Shown here in pieces: positions 42,801 to 48,816 of a stretch of DNA of 64,000 nt (position 1 is the stretch's first letter; the number at the start of each line of letters is the position of its first letter). Made by a program: the position numbers and the translations under genes. Source of the DNA: Pseudomonadota bacterium (GTDB lineage Bacteria; Pseudomonadota; Alphaproteobacteria; Rhodobacterales; Rhodobacteraceae). The stretch is from the NCBI GenBank assembly GCA_020161655.1, contig JAIUPC010000007.1, positions 248,001-312,000 of the forward strand. Direction: 5' to 3'. The notes below the pieces were generated by a model that was given only the letters and a program-made list of their open reading frames with translations, did not search any database and was not told the origin of the DNA.

Positions 42801-43317
42801 GCGGCTTCTCTCGCAAGCCTATGCGGAAACACGTCACCTCGACCGTCATGAAATCCGCCCTGAGTTTGCCCAGGTGACCGCAACCTTGGACCGTTTGCGC
42901 GGCACTCTCGGCCAACTTACACACTGGGATATCCGCCCGGCACGCACTGTTTCCCTGCTGGCTTCCCTTGCGGGCTTCATGACCGACAGTCCTGCGAAAG
43001 ACGGCGGCCAGGGGCTATTTGGCGACCTTACCTTGCCAGCGCTCGAGAAATTGGCCGAGGCCTGGGCGCACGAACTGGATGTCTTCTGGATCGAGGCAAA
43101 GGAGGCCGTAAGCCAGCGTAGCGCATCGGGGGGTGAAATCCCCGATTACCTTGGCATTGACGCGATCTACAGGGCCTTTTGCGCTCAACCCGACGAAGTG
43201 CGCGCCGCCGTTCGCGTTCGAATGCATGACCTTATTAGGGTGTGCAGGGTTCTGTCAGAAGGAGAGCCTGTGGATATCCTAAGCCGCGTCGCGGTGATCT
43301 TTGAGGCTCAGCAGTGA
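39877..43317 (+). CDS. PLD-nuclease / SNF2-like helicase fusion
   Basis: A 1146-residue protein. A PLD-like domain (about 45-240) has the half site HAKLIVGEGSALSGSANFS near 165. The helicase core carries EAPTGAGKTDIG (about 292), VDESHRLSSRY (about 386), LSATLMGNQ (about 418) and, after an insert of about 300 residues with predicted coiled coil (460-530), the C-terminal helicase lobe TFQMAEGINLQLAP and LIQGLGRIDRID (about 807). The last 250 residues match nothing I recognise. Its architecture parallels the preceding protein, but they are too different for a recent duplication. Probably one operon and one complex. Confidence 0.82.
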   Translation: MERQGLISRFFSRTSDGDRQENASEAPPPQGHDAWADNATRAVHALVKSVLQEPRCLIVTGYQDFLSSLTIVLDAVHGLAERPEGSIRIVFGSNTDGRRQFGGGGRSVAQEARQYFLGARGLSVVDLADLRAVLAMDAIERGIIQFRAFDPALAEAKLGRRPPMLHAKLIVGEGSALSGSANFSVNGLRRNLEFMDDAHAWPEIAKARRAVGEQYWEMGRDWTETALEILRSLIRLVTPEEALARTVHEATTFTPWRVAGNTSAGRPPQPFQADLVYEAAGTVYEHGFAFVEAPTGAGKTDIGKHLATVLPVSHAQTVFSWGERADQQRLGSLALIPASVLKNWTTNAPANFKPIKHSHLSRQKRDEAAELDEINRAVRSSASMIVDESHRLSSRYLAPSARSLVFERSPAIWTACLSATLMGNQGLDGLLAFHEKRASIYVPPLITDQINQHMAKVRARGELVRRLDQVNRRIEAQGVQEDLFHSAETLREEVGAIERQLEADGLQISALQEGLADALAPYVVRRQRACIGESANRKSGTFVYPLTRSHREDTALNDQQRQIIGRIKTLAECITTGITLVSAAPKRAGQTEIKFHDKSRIHIRNFLALLRASIIFAREEWARERDSEADQRGRASIGENLRRAERQNMRRLVIPEGVLSEELSPEVDDSQTPVCDRITRLLSHASLDSIDEARAEVMRAILRKHGHAIFLAERVGVLEVYARLLAGHRGRGPEVFVVAPGAQIKPGKKMHHIRSGAEAQEYFGIDGKYVDTMKPRAMFLTFQMAEGINLQLAPALGIIGVTSDVKSLIQGLGRIDRIDSPNSRIHYHTFDLPGLVLSSDHKARARVASIALLSGVGADDLPSELVEFAAGDLTDLVLDQIKKPRILRPGNYFDQIEGLRRAVPPEVFERVQSANPRGLWGAELCLLASRQPVTILLLGGRTGSPQDPTVLPPRLLAVRDDGGRAEIIGDQTEAARLLSQAYAETRHLDRHEIRPEFAQVTATLDRLRGTLGQLTHWDIRPARTVSLLASLAGFMTDSPAKDGGQGLFGDLTLPALEKLAEAWAHELDVFWIEAKEAVSQRSASGGEIPDYLGIDAIYRAFCAQPDEVRAAVRVRMHDLIRVCRVLSEGEPVDILSRVAVIFEAQQ

Positions 43318-43571
43318 CACGATTGCGGCTGGGAGTGGTATTGAAGCGCACCTTTCGCAGCTAGCTAAGGCGCAGTCGCCTTGCCAAATGAGGTTCAAAC
43401 GTCGTCCAACCTTAGCGGTAGGCGAACGGCCCTTTGCCATCGGTCGCGCCTCGACGAGCCTTTTCTCGAAGCGACCGTTCAGACGAGGCGCAGCGCTTGG
43501 ATCGGGCAGCCCTTCTGAGACGTTCGTACCTCCTCACGCAGCATATCCAAAAACTCTGAAACGAAGAGTAG

Positions 43572-44540
43572 CTACCCGCCACGCTCAATTTGCTGGGAAT
43601 AGTTCAGGTGGCCGCGTATTCGTCTTTGATCAGCTTCCCTTATCGCTCCGCGATCTGAAAGGTGCCGAAAGGCCCGTAGCCGATTTCGATATCCCTTCGT
43701 CAGACGCACATGTTCCCCGTGCACAAGCAGACCGTGCACCTTTAGGCGATCTGGCAGGTGTGACACCGATTGCTTTTGAGCGGACAGGCGCCAAGACGTG
43801 CCCTCAAAAATCGCAGTTAGTTCTTCCAGGATATTTGCAGGTGCCCGGTCTCTCCCGGAAAGAACAATATCGTCAGCATAACGGGTGAAAATTACCCCGT
43901 GATGGTCAGCAATCGCAGCAATCTTCTGATCTAGTAGATCGAGCGCAATATTCGCCACTACCGGACTCGAGGGTGCACCTTGTGTGAGCCTTTCATAGCG
44001 ACAACAAAGGCGTTCGATTGTCGCCAGAGACTCCTCGGATCGGTATCCCAGCCGCACCAGAGCTGCTCGAACGTCCGTCTTCAAAGTCGACGGGAAGAAG
44101 TTCTCAATATCGACGGACACAACCCATTCGGCAGTCACGTGCTTACGGGCGGCCGAGAGATGCGAACGACCTCGGACAAAGCCATGAACAGCGTCATGAG
44201 GCTTCCACTGCCTTTCAAAGTGCAGCGAAAACCACTTCTGGATCAACTTGAGCGCAACCCTTGGAGCTTCGATCCGGCGCAACTGCCTCCCTTTCGGAAT
44301 GTCAAAGACCCTGTAATATTTTTCAGGACGATCGACCAAAGACCAGATGAACCCTGGATTATAGCCGGTCATGACCGCGAGCGCTTTGAGTGACGTCACG
44401 GGTGGAAGACCCAGGCTGAAAAGTCTGACAATCTCGTCCGCTTCTTCGACGCCACACCCTTCGCCCAACGAAGCGATCAGCTCCTTTGGGCCATCTGTGA
44501 GCAGGCCAACGTTCTCCAGAAGGTTGTGTGGGAGCCTCAT
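43572..44540 (-). CDS. Retron-type reverse transcriptase
   Basis: A 322-residue RT without extra domains, the usual size for retrons. Motifs: VHGFVRGRS (118-126), AARKH at 130-134 (a variant of the retron NAxxH motif), catalytic Asp in VDIENFF (143-149), QGAPSSP (187-193), YADDIVLSG (221-229) and VHGLLV (268-273, in place of the usual VTG). It would copy the msd part of the RNA encoded just upstream into a branched RNA-DNA. The start codon lies inside the predicted a2 repeat. It converges with the helicase pair and is preceded by two accessory genes on its own strand. Confidence 0.9.
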   Translation of the reverse strand: MRLPHNLLENVGLLTDGPKELIASLGEGCGVEEADEIVRLFSLGLPPVTSLKALAVMTGYNPGFIWSLVDRPEKYYRVFDIPKGRQLRRIEAPRVALKLIQKWFSLHFERQWKPHDAVHGFVRGRSHLSAARKHVTAEWVVSVDIENFFPSTLKTDVRAALVRLGYRSEESLATIERLCCRYERLTQGAPSSPVVANIALDLLDQKIAAIADHHGVIFTRYADDIVLSGRDRAPANILEELTAIFEGTSWRLSAQKQSVSHLPDRLKVHGLLVHGEHVRLTKGYRNRLRAFRHLSDRGAIREADQRRIRGHLNYSQQIERGG

Positions 44541-44674
44541 TTAGCAAAGGTCTCTTTCGCAAGCACCGGCCATGTCGACGGTGATTCGAAGGAGCTCCGG
44601 CGACATGGCCGGTGCCCTTCTATGCATAGTCTTGGCAAATGGGCATGATACACACCCGCGCCTGAGACTCCCAC
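44528..44674 (-). ncRNA. Candidate retron msr-msd RNA
   Basis: Read on the minus strand, a 5' repeat GTGGGAGTCTCA (44674-44663) can pair with TGAGGCTCCCAC (44539-44528) over 12 bp with one G-U; these fit the retron a1/a2 repeats. Between them is a small msr-like hairpin GGGTGT-GTATC-ATGCCC and a long msd-like hairpin with perfect 15-bp arms (44601-44615 and 44563-44577; GCACCGGCCATGTCG and its complement) around a 23-nt loop. The a2 arm covers the RT start codon. The priming G was not assigned with confidence. Confidence 0.75.
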
Positions 44675-44683
44675 GCATCAAAG

Positions 44684-45412
44684 CTACCTCCCCTTTTGTG
44701 CCATAGCAAGCGCCCTGGTGACGTCGGGGCTGAGCCGGTTCTTGGTCGTTCCGAGTGCGGTAAGCCCATTGAGGGTGAGAATGAACTGACCATTTTTCTT
44801 TCGGAGAACAAAGCCTGATTTGCGAAGTTTATCCATCGCGTGGTTAAGCCAGACCTCATTAGGTACGGTGAATTCGTTCTTCGCAAGCGCACTTGTGATT
44901 TCGTCAACTGAGCACGGCGCCAGAACTCTGATTGATCTTAGTAACGCGGTGGGGGTAGGAATGTTCTCGGCTTGGGTGAAATTGATCGACTTGGCAGTCA
45001 CATCAAGGAAACCTAGGAAGCCCGATATTGCGCTTTCAATCTCTGCTCTCTGAGCCATCTCGAGAACCTGCTTTGGCTCGATCCAGACATCAGCCAACTT
45101 GCCGTTAAACGTTGAGAACGAGTTGCGGACCAATTCGGGAAACTTGCCGACAAGCATGGTCTTAATGCTGCTATCGAGGTCCTCACGCTCACCGTCGATT
45201 ATGATAAATGATACGCGAACACCCATTTCAACAGCGGCCTTGGTTATTGAGTTCAGTGCAAATGAAGTGGGCTCGCGGCGACCGTTAGCTAAGATCTTTG
45301 CCTTTACGAAAACCAGATAGGTGGGGTTGTCGTCCTGCGTTGAAACGATTGGACCGGCCAGCGCTACGTCCTTCTCTCGCAGCATTGCTTCCAAATCAGA
45401 CTTCCTAGGCAT
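44684..45412 (-). CDS. Retron-associated protein with C-terminal winged helix
   Basis: 242 residues, no family recognised. The N-terminal half (about 1-110) looks alpha/beta (TYLVFVKAKIL, VRVSFIIIDGE), the middle is helical, and the last 80 residues resemble a winged helix (APCSVDEITSALAKNEFTVPNEVWLNHAMDKLRKSGFVLRKK, given here only as a region). The stop is about 10 nt before the a1 repeat, and the start overlaps the HEPN-like gene by 8 nt. Position upstream of the ncRNA and RT makes it a likely retron effector or adaptor; its composition is less GC-rich than the chromosome. Confidence 0.6.
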   Translation of the reverse strand: MPRKSDLEAMLREKDVALAGPIVSTQDDNPTYLVFVKAKILANGRREPTSFALNSITKAAVEMGVRVSFIIIDGEREDLDSSIKTMLVGKFPELVRNSFSTFNGKLADVWIEPKQVLEMAQRAEIESAISGFLGFLDVTAKSINFTQAENIPTPTALLRSIRVLAPCSVDEITSALAKNEFTVPNEVWLNHAMDKLRKSGFVLRKKNGQFILTLNGLTALGTTKNRLSPDVTRALAMAQKGR

Positions 45413-45893
45413 TTATTTGCCTCCAAGCAGATTGAAGGCTTACAGACAGGATCTCGATCCTTCTGTGCCAATCATGTGCGCGCCCAATATCAATCTGGTT
45501 CAAAGAGAAACGCGCTCCGCCTGTGAAAACGACAGCGATACTGGGCTCGTAGTCGGCAACAACGCGTGCCGCGTTGGCTTCAGTCATGATTCTGGAAATC
45601 TCTGGGATACCACGAAGCGCAGCATCAATTATCCGCACCAGATCTGCATCGCCGATTTTGCTCGCACGTGTACGTTCCTGTTTCAGTTTGCGTGAAATCG
45701 TACCATTTAGAAGTTCAGGATAACTCTTGTGCGGGTTCTTTGCCCATTGTGGGTTCATCTCTGCGAACGTGGCGCGCAGTGACAAAAAGCACCCATAATA
45801 ATATCGGTTATAGGCAGAGCGGGCGAACGCATCTCTTTCTGGCCCGACGAGGCCATGTGCGTGTATTTGGAGATGATGTGCTACTTGCTGCAT
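45405..45893 (-). CDS. HEPN-like protein, retron-associated
   Basis: 162 residues, mostly helical. The N-terminal stretch RDAFARSAYNRYYYGCFLSLR (residues 20-40) has the Tyr-rich look of HEPN domains, followed by NPHKSYPELL (53-62) and a basic helix. No clear RxxxxH nuclease motif is visible, so it might be an inactive or unusual HEPN protein or a different helical fold. It overlaps the winged-helix gene by 8 nt and is the first gene of the retron operon. A cleaved-RNA toxin role would be usual for HEPN, but this is inference. Confidence 0.55.
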   Translation of the reverse strand: MQQVAHHLQIHAHGLVGPERDAFARSAYNRYYYGCFLSLRATFAEMNPQWAKNPHKSYPELLNGTISRKLKQERTRASKIGDADLVRIIDAALRGIPEISRIMTEANAARVVADYEPSIAVVFTGGARFSLNQIDIGRAHDWHRRIEILSVSLQSAWRQINA

Positions 45894-45894
45894 G

Positions 45895-45914
45895 GGCCAC
45901 TTGCTTGGGTGGCC
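45895..45914. promoter_or_regulatory. Hairpin at start of retron operon
   Basis: GGCCAC / GTGGCC, a perfect 6-bp stem with an 8-nt loop, ends one or two bases before the start codon of the HEPN-like gene. It would cover the ribosome binding region, which otherwise lacks a good purine-rich site. Possible translational control. Confidence 0.4.
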
Positions 45915-46318
45915 AGATTACAGTTACGCAGGACTGTCTGCCACCTCAAAAAAGAACTTTGGTTTCCGTAGAGTCTGCCTTTGTGGGGCGCGAACTGCCG
46001 CTGCCGAGGGAGGGGCAGCAGTCGTCGCGACAGTTGGTTGAACTTGAGTGGAACCCAATTCAAATGTTCGCGAACGCGTTCGCGTGAGCCGTTTGCTGCG
46101 GTGGCGGCACCCGACGAATGCTGTGGTGAAGTTCGCCATTGGGGCGCTTTTCCGAATAGGGCCGATCCCCTTCGCTGGCTGGTCAAGACGCTGGCTGATC
46201 AAGACGCTGGGTGTCGACAGATGCAGAGCAATGTCCGACAACTGCGCAGTGCGTCGCTCTTTCGACCGAGTCGCGAGTGGCCGCTATCGCCAGTTGCTGC
46301 GGATGCAATGCCGCAACC
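45915..46318. other. Gene-poor stretch with palindrome
   Basis: About 400 nt without a supportable gene between the retron operon and the restriction-modification remnant. It holds a perfect 16-bp palindrome CGCGAACGCGTTCGCG (46069-46084) and a short tandem pair around TCAAGACGCTGG (about 46178-46212). It may contain the retron promoter and decayed sequence of the truncated restriction gene. No gene family was recognised in any frame. Confidence 0.5.
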
Positions 46319-46678
46319 TCACAGGCCGCTCCCCGCCCAAATTTGCCGCCGGTGACGCCCGAACTGGGAATGAGGATGACCTACGGCCTCCAGCGGTTCA
46401 CCGTCAGTCGCAAGGTTGAACCGCCCTTTCTGAAAGGCGGAAGCAGCACTGGCGCGAAGGGCGGCAAGGGTTTGCCCTGGCGCGCAGGTGGCGATGTGGG
46501 TGTTCTTGGTTTGAAGAACACCGACCACATCCGACTTGTTCGACACGCCCGTGTGAAGGCGCTTCAGCGTGGTGTCCTTGTTGCCGAAGGCGGCAAGGAA
46601 CTGGAACGGGAATTCCGATCGGGCAAAGGGCTGTTCGGTCAGTTCGGAAACGGCCTGTTCGATCTCGACAGCGTTCAT
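46319..46678 (-). pseudogene. 5' fragment of type II restriction-methyltransferase gene
   Basis: The product begins MNAVEIEQAVSELTEQPF and continues EFPFQFLAAFGNKDTTLKRL, SNKSDVVGVLQTKNTHIA and CAPGQTLAALRASAAS, the N-terminus I recognise from large fused class I SAM-dependent methyltransferase/restriction proteins (type IIL, MmeI-like, about 900 residues). After about residue 95 the likeness stops and the frame ends at 119 residues, so most of the nuclease-methylase is gone. The start overlaps the fitB stop by 4 nt, which suggests that the complete gene was once translationally coupled to the toxin-antitoxin pair. Confidence 0.65.
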
Positions 46679-47097
46679 TCGCCGCCCCACGGGTTGATCA
46701 CGTCGATTCCACAGCCCTCAAAGTCACGTGTGTTGCGCGTGACGACCGGCATTCCGGTCGCCCGCGCGATTGCAGCGATCTGGCAATCCGCATCCGCAAT
46801 CGGCCGCCCCGCCGACCGTCGACCCGCAGCGATTTCAGCGTAGGTCTTGGCCGCATCAGTGTCGAACGGCATGACGCGCCCGTCGAAATCCTCGGCAATC
46901 GTAGCGTCAAGCGCGGCCTTGAGGCCTTCGCGCCGCTGGCCTGCGGGAAGGATGGCGATGCCGGTGCGCAGCTCGGCTTCGGTCACGGCAGAGAGGTAGA
47001 GGGTGGAGGGGTCTTGGGTGGAGAACCAGTTGAGGACAGAGGGGGCTGGGGCTGCCCGCATCAGCTCGGAAATAACGTTGGTGTCGATGAGGAACAT
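46675..47097 (-). CDS. fitB: PIN-domain toxin (FitB/VapC type)
   Basis: A 140-residue PIN-domain ribonuclease. The acidic residues are present: Asp in FLIDTNVISELMRA, Glu in VTEAELRTGI and Asp in IADADCQIAAIA; TRNTRDFEG near residue 120 completes the fold. Closest in appearance to FitB. It lies 3 nt after fitA, forming a normal toxin-antitoxin pair that may stabilise the element or act in defence. Confidence 0.92.
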   Translation of the reverse strand: MFLIDTNVISELMRAAPAPSVLNWFSTQDPSTLYLSAVTEAELRTGIAILPAGQRREGLKAALDATIAEDFDGRVMPFDTDAAKTYAEIAAGRRSAGRPIADADCQIAAIARATGMPVVTRNTRDFEGCGIDVINPWGGE

Positions 47098-47100
47098 GGA

Positions 47101-47343
47101 TCACTCGAAATTGGGGGTCGGCCTCATCTCGCTGCGCTTCGGCTGGGGAAGATCGATGCCGCCGACTTCCGCAAACCGCGCGTGGATGGACTGACCGAGG
47201 TCGCGCAGCGGCGTCGGCCGCGTGACCACCTGGCGCAGGATCTCTCGCGCCTCTTCTTCCATCGAGCGACCGTGCTCGGCCGCCCGCACGCGCAGACGGC
47301 GCTTCACGTCGTCGTCAAGGTTTCTGATGGTGATGCTGCCCAT
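47101..47343 (-). CDS. fitA: FitA-like ribbon-helix-helix antitoxin
   Basis: 80 residues from the ATG at 47343 (MGSITIRNLDDDVKRRLRVR), an RHH DNA-binding N-terminus, then EHGRSMEEEAREILRQ and a C-terminal toxin-binding tail ending in PNFE. It would neutralise the FitB toxin and repress the pair. Its 5' end overlaps the preceding membrane-protein gene by 29 nt, which ties the pair to the upstream XRE regulator. Confidence 0.88.
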   Translation of the reverse strand: MGSITIRNLDDDVKRRLRVRAAEHGRSMEEEAREILRQVVTRPTPLRDLGQSIHARFAEVGGIDLPQPKRSEMRPTPNFE

Positions 47344-47737
47344 GCGTGCCTCCTGCTGCTTCCGGCAAGTTAGGCAATGCTGGCATTGCAATCAAGCGAT
47401 GCTTTCCGGTTGTGCCGGCGGTCTGGTCCAGCCGCCTTATCCGCCGGTTCAATCGGCGGTCGATGCCGAAGGCGATGAGCAACATCGGCAGCATTAGGAC
47501 GAAGAGAATACCTGCGACAGCGGTCAGTCCGATCGTGAAGACTGTGTGGAATGACATTGGGGCAGCAGGCAGCTCCCCGAGGTTGAAGTTGAGCCACCCC
47601 ACCGTGTAGACGGCGGAGCAAGTCACAGAGAAATAATACAAAACCGAGAACACCGGCTTCAGATCATCGTAGGCGGTTTCGAGAGCCGCCTGTACGTGGC
47701 GGTCCCACCGCGGGGAGGTTTCCAACACTCGTTTCAC
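47315..47737 (-). CDS. Hypothetical two-helix membrane protein
   Basis: 140 residues, no family recognised. Two hydrophobic segments are visible, about 28-48 (VFSVLYYFSVTCSAVYTVGW) and 68-92 (FTIGLTAVAGILFVLMLPML), then a basic stretch RRLNRRIRRLD and a His-rich tail. It overlaps the XRE gene upstream (4 nt) and fitA downstream (29 nt). Two-TM proteins controlled by a nearby regulator are frequent in abortive-infection or exclusion modules, but nothing specific supports that here. Confidence 0.6.
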   Translation of the reverse strand: MKRVLETSPRWDRHVQAALETAYDDLKPVFSVLYYFSVTCSAVYTVGWLNFNLGELPAAPMSFHTVFTIGLTAVAGILFVLMLPMLLIAFGIDRRLNRRIRRLDQTAGTTGKHRLIAMPALPNLPEAAGGTHGQHHHQKP

Positions 47738-48156
47738 TCCGAAAGTAGTTCGATCCAGGTACGGACATCGTCCATGTCGATCGGTTTTCCCTGCAGGAAC
47801 GACCGATACCAGCGGGCGGCAATTGCCCCGCGCTTCTCCGTCTTCAGCTTGATGCCCCGCTTTTCGATGTAAGTATCAAGCGACACTTCAAACTCTTCCA
47901 GCGCCTTCAGGTCATGCTCGACCCGCGCCGAACGGTTGCCCAGCAGGATCCACATCAGATCCACCTGAAACCGATCGTGCAGCGCCACCAGCGTCTCGAC
48001 CGGCAGGCCGCGCTGGCCCTTTTCATAGCTGTGATAGGCCCGGTGCGAGACACCCAGCGCCTCGGCCATGCCCGCCTGGGACAGGCCGATCTCGTTCCGC
48101 GTAATGGCGAGCCGCGCCCCCATGCTGGCGAACAGCTCGGATGTTTTCTGCGACAT
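47734..48156 (-). CDS. XRE-family transcriptional regulator
   Basis: 140 residues from the ATG at 48156. Helix-turn-helix: LAITRNEIGLSQAGMAEALGVSHRAYHSYEKG (about residues 15-46, quoted here as two adjoining parts, LSQAGMAEALGV and SHRAYHSYEKG). A helical C-terminal domain follows, possibly for dimerisation. It is the first gene of a minus-strand chain of overlapping genes and faces the excisionase-like genes across a region with a perfect dyad. It probably represses both directions and so controls excision and cargo. Confidence 0.88.
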   Translation of the reverse strand: MSQKTSELFASMGARLAITRNEIGLSQAGMAEALGVSHRAYHSYEKGQRGLPVETLVALHDRFQVDLMWILLGNRSARVEHDLKALEEFEVSLDTYIEKRGIKLKTEKRGAIAARWYRSFLQGKPIDMDDVRTWIELLSE

Positions 48157-48229
48157 CCGCGTTACCCGGTTGACGTCGATGCAACTTCGCGCAAGTATCG
48201 CACAAAATGACGTAATCGACATGTTTCTA

Positions 48230-48250
48230 CATTCTGACCACGTCAGAATG
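48230..48250. promoter_or_regulatory. Perfect 9-bp dyad, likely XRE operator
   Basis: CATTCTGAC-CAC-GTCAGAATG, 9-bp arms and 3-bp spacer, in the divergent region between the XRE gene and the excisionase-like gene, 47 bp before the latter. This is the clearest operator-like site in the element; the regulator assignment is by position. Confidence 0.7.
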
Positions 48251-48296
48251 TGCATGGCAAGCGATTCCGTGCGTAACCCTACAGGAGACCGCCTTC

Positions 48297-48569
48297 ATGG
48301 CCCAAGAACCCCTGCTTTCACCGAAGGAACTCAGCCAGGCCGTCGGCATCAGCGTTACGCAAATTCGCGCGCTGATGAACGAGGGGCGGCTGGAATACCT
48401 CGCGATATCCCCGAAAACCCGCCTCCTGACCATGAGCGGATGGGAGAAGTTCCGGCAAACCGCCACACGGGCAGCCGGGCAAACAGGCAACGATGCAAAC
48501 AACCAGACTGCTGCCTATGCCGACGGCCATCTGGTCAGGCAGGCAGACGTGCAAACCGGCAAAGAATGA
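48297..48569 (+). CDS. Small HTH protein (excisionase-like)
   Basis: 90 residues with AGGAGA before the ATG. The N-terminal half LLSPKELSQAVGISVTQIRALMNEGRLEYLAI is a MerR/excisionase-like helix-turn-helix; the C-terminal half is polar and low in complexity (Gln/Asn/Ala). It lies before another small HTH gene and the integrase, the usual place for a recombination directionality factor. Confidence 0.7.
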   Translation: MAQEPLLSPKELSQAVGISVTQIRALMNEGRLEYLAISPKTRLLTMSGWEKFRQTATRAAGQTGNDANNQTAAYADGHLVRQADVQTGKE

Positions 48570-48579
48570 GGCGAGGCCC

Positions 48580-48816
48580 ATGTCCACGACCAACCTCAAC
48601 ATCAGCGTGATCGAAAAGCGCATGTTCAAGGAGACGGAGGCGGCCAGCTATGCGGGCCTGCCCGTCAAACACTTCAAGATCGCCTGCCCGGTCCAGCCGA
48701 TCCAGTTGCGCCAGGGCGTGCTGCTTTGGGACAAGCGCGACCTCGATCTCTGGATCGACGATGTGAAGACCGGCACGCAGGCCACTACGCACGACGCTAT
48801 CCTGGCGCGCCTCTGA
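48580..48816 (+). CDS. AlpA/excisionase-like DNA-binding protein
   Basis: 78 residues from the ATG at 48580. It has a MFKETEAASYAGLPVKHFKIACP segment with the form of an AlpA/Xis winged HTH, then LLWDKRDLDLWIDD. The start lies 10 nt after the preceding small gene, and the last base is shared with the integrase start (TGATG), so the three are co-translated. One of these two small proteins is probably the directionality factor. Confidence 0.7.
   Translation: MSTTNLNISVIEKRMFKETEAASYAGLPVKHFKIACPVQPIQLRQGVLLWDKRDLDLWIDDVKTGTQATTHDAILARL

Noticed and set aside
44563-44615. The 15-bp hairpin as a rho-independent terminator
   Set aside because: No T run follows in either direction, and its place between outer repeats upstream of an RT fits an msd stem better.
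46048-46843. Plus-strand open frames opposite the restriction fragment and in the gene-poor stretch
   Set aside because: No protein-like features; the minus-strand fragment has clear family likeness for most of the overlap.
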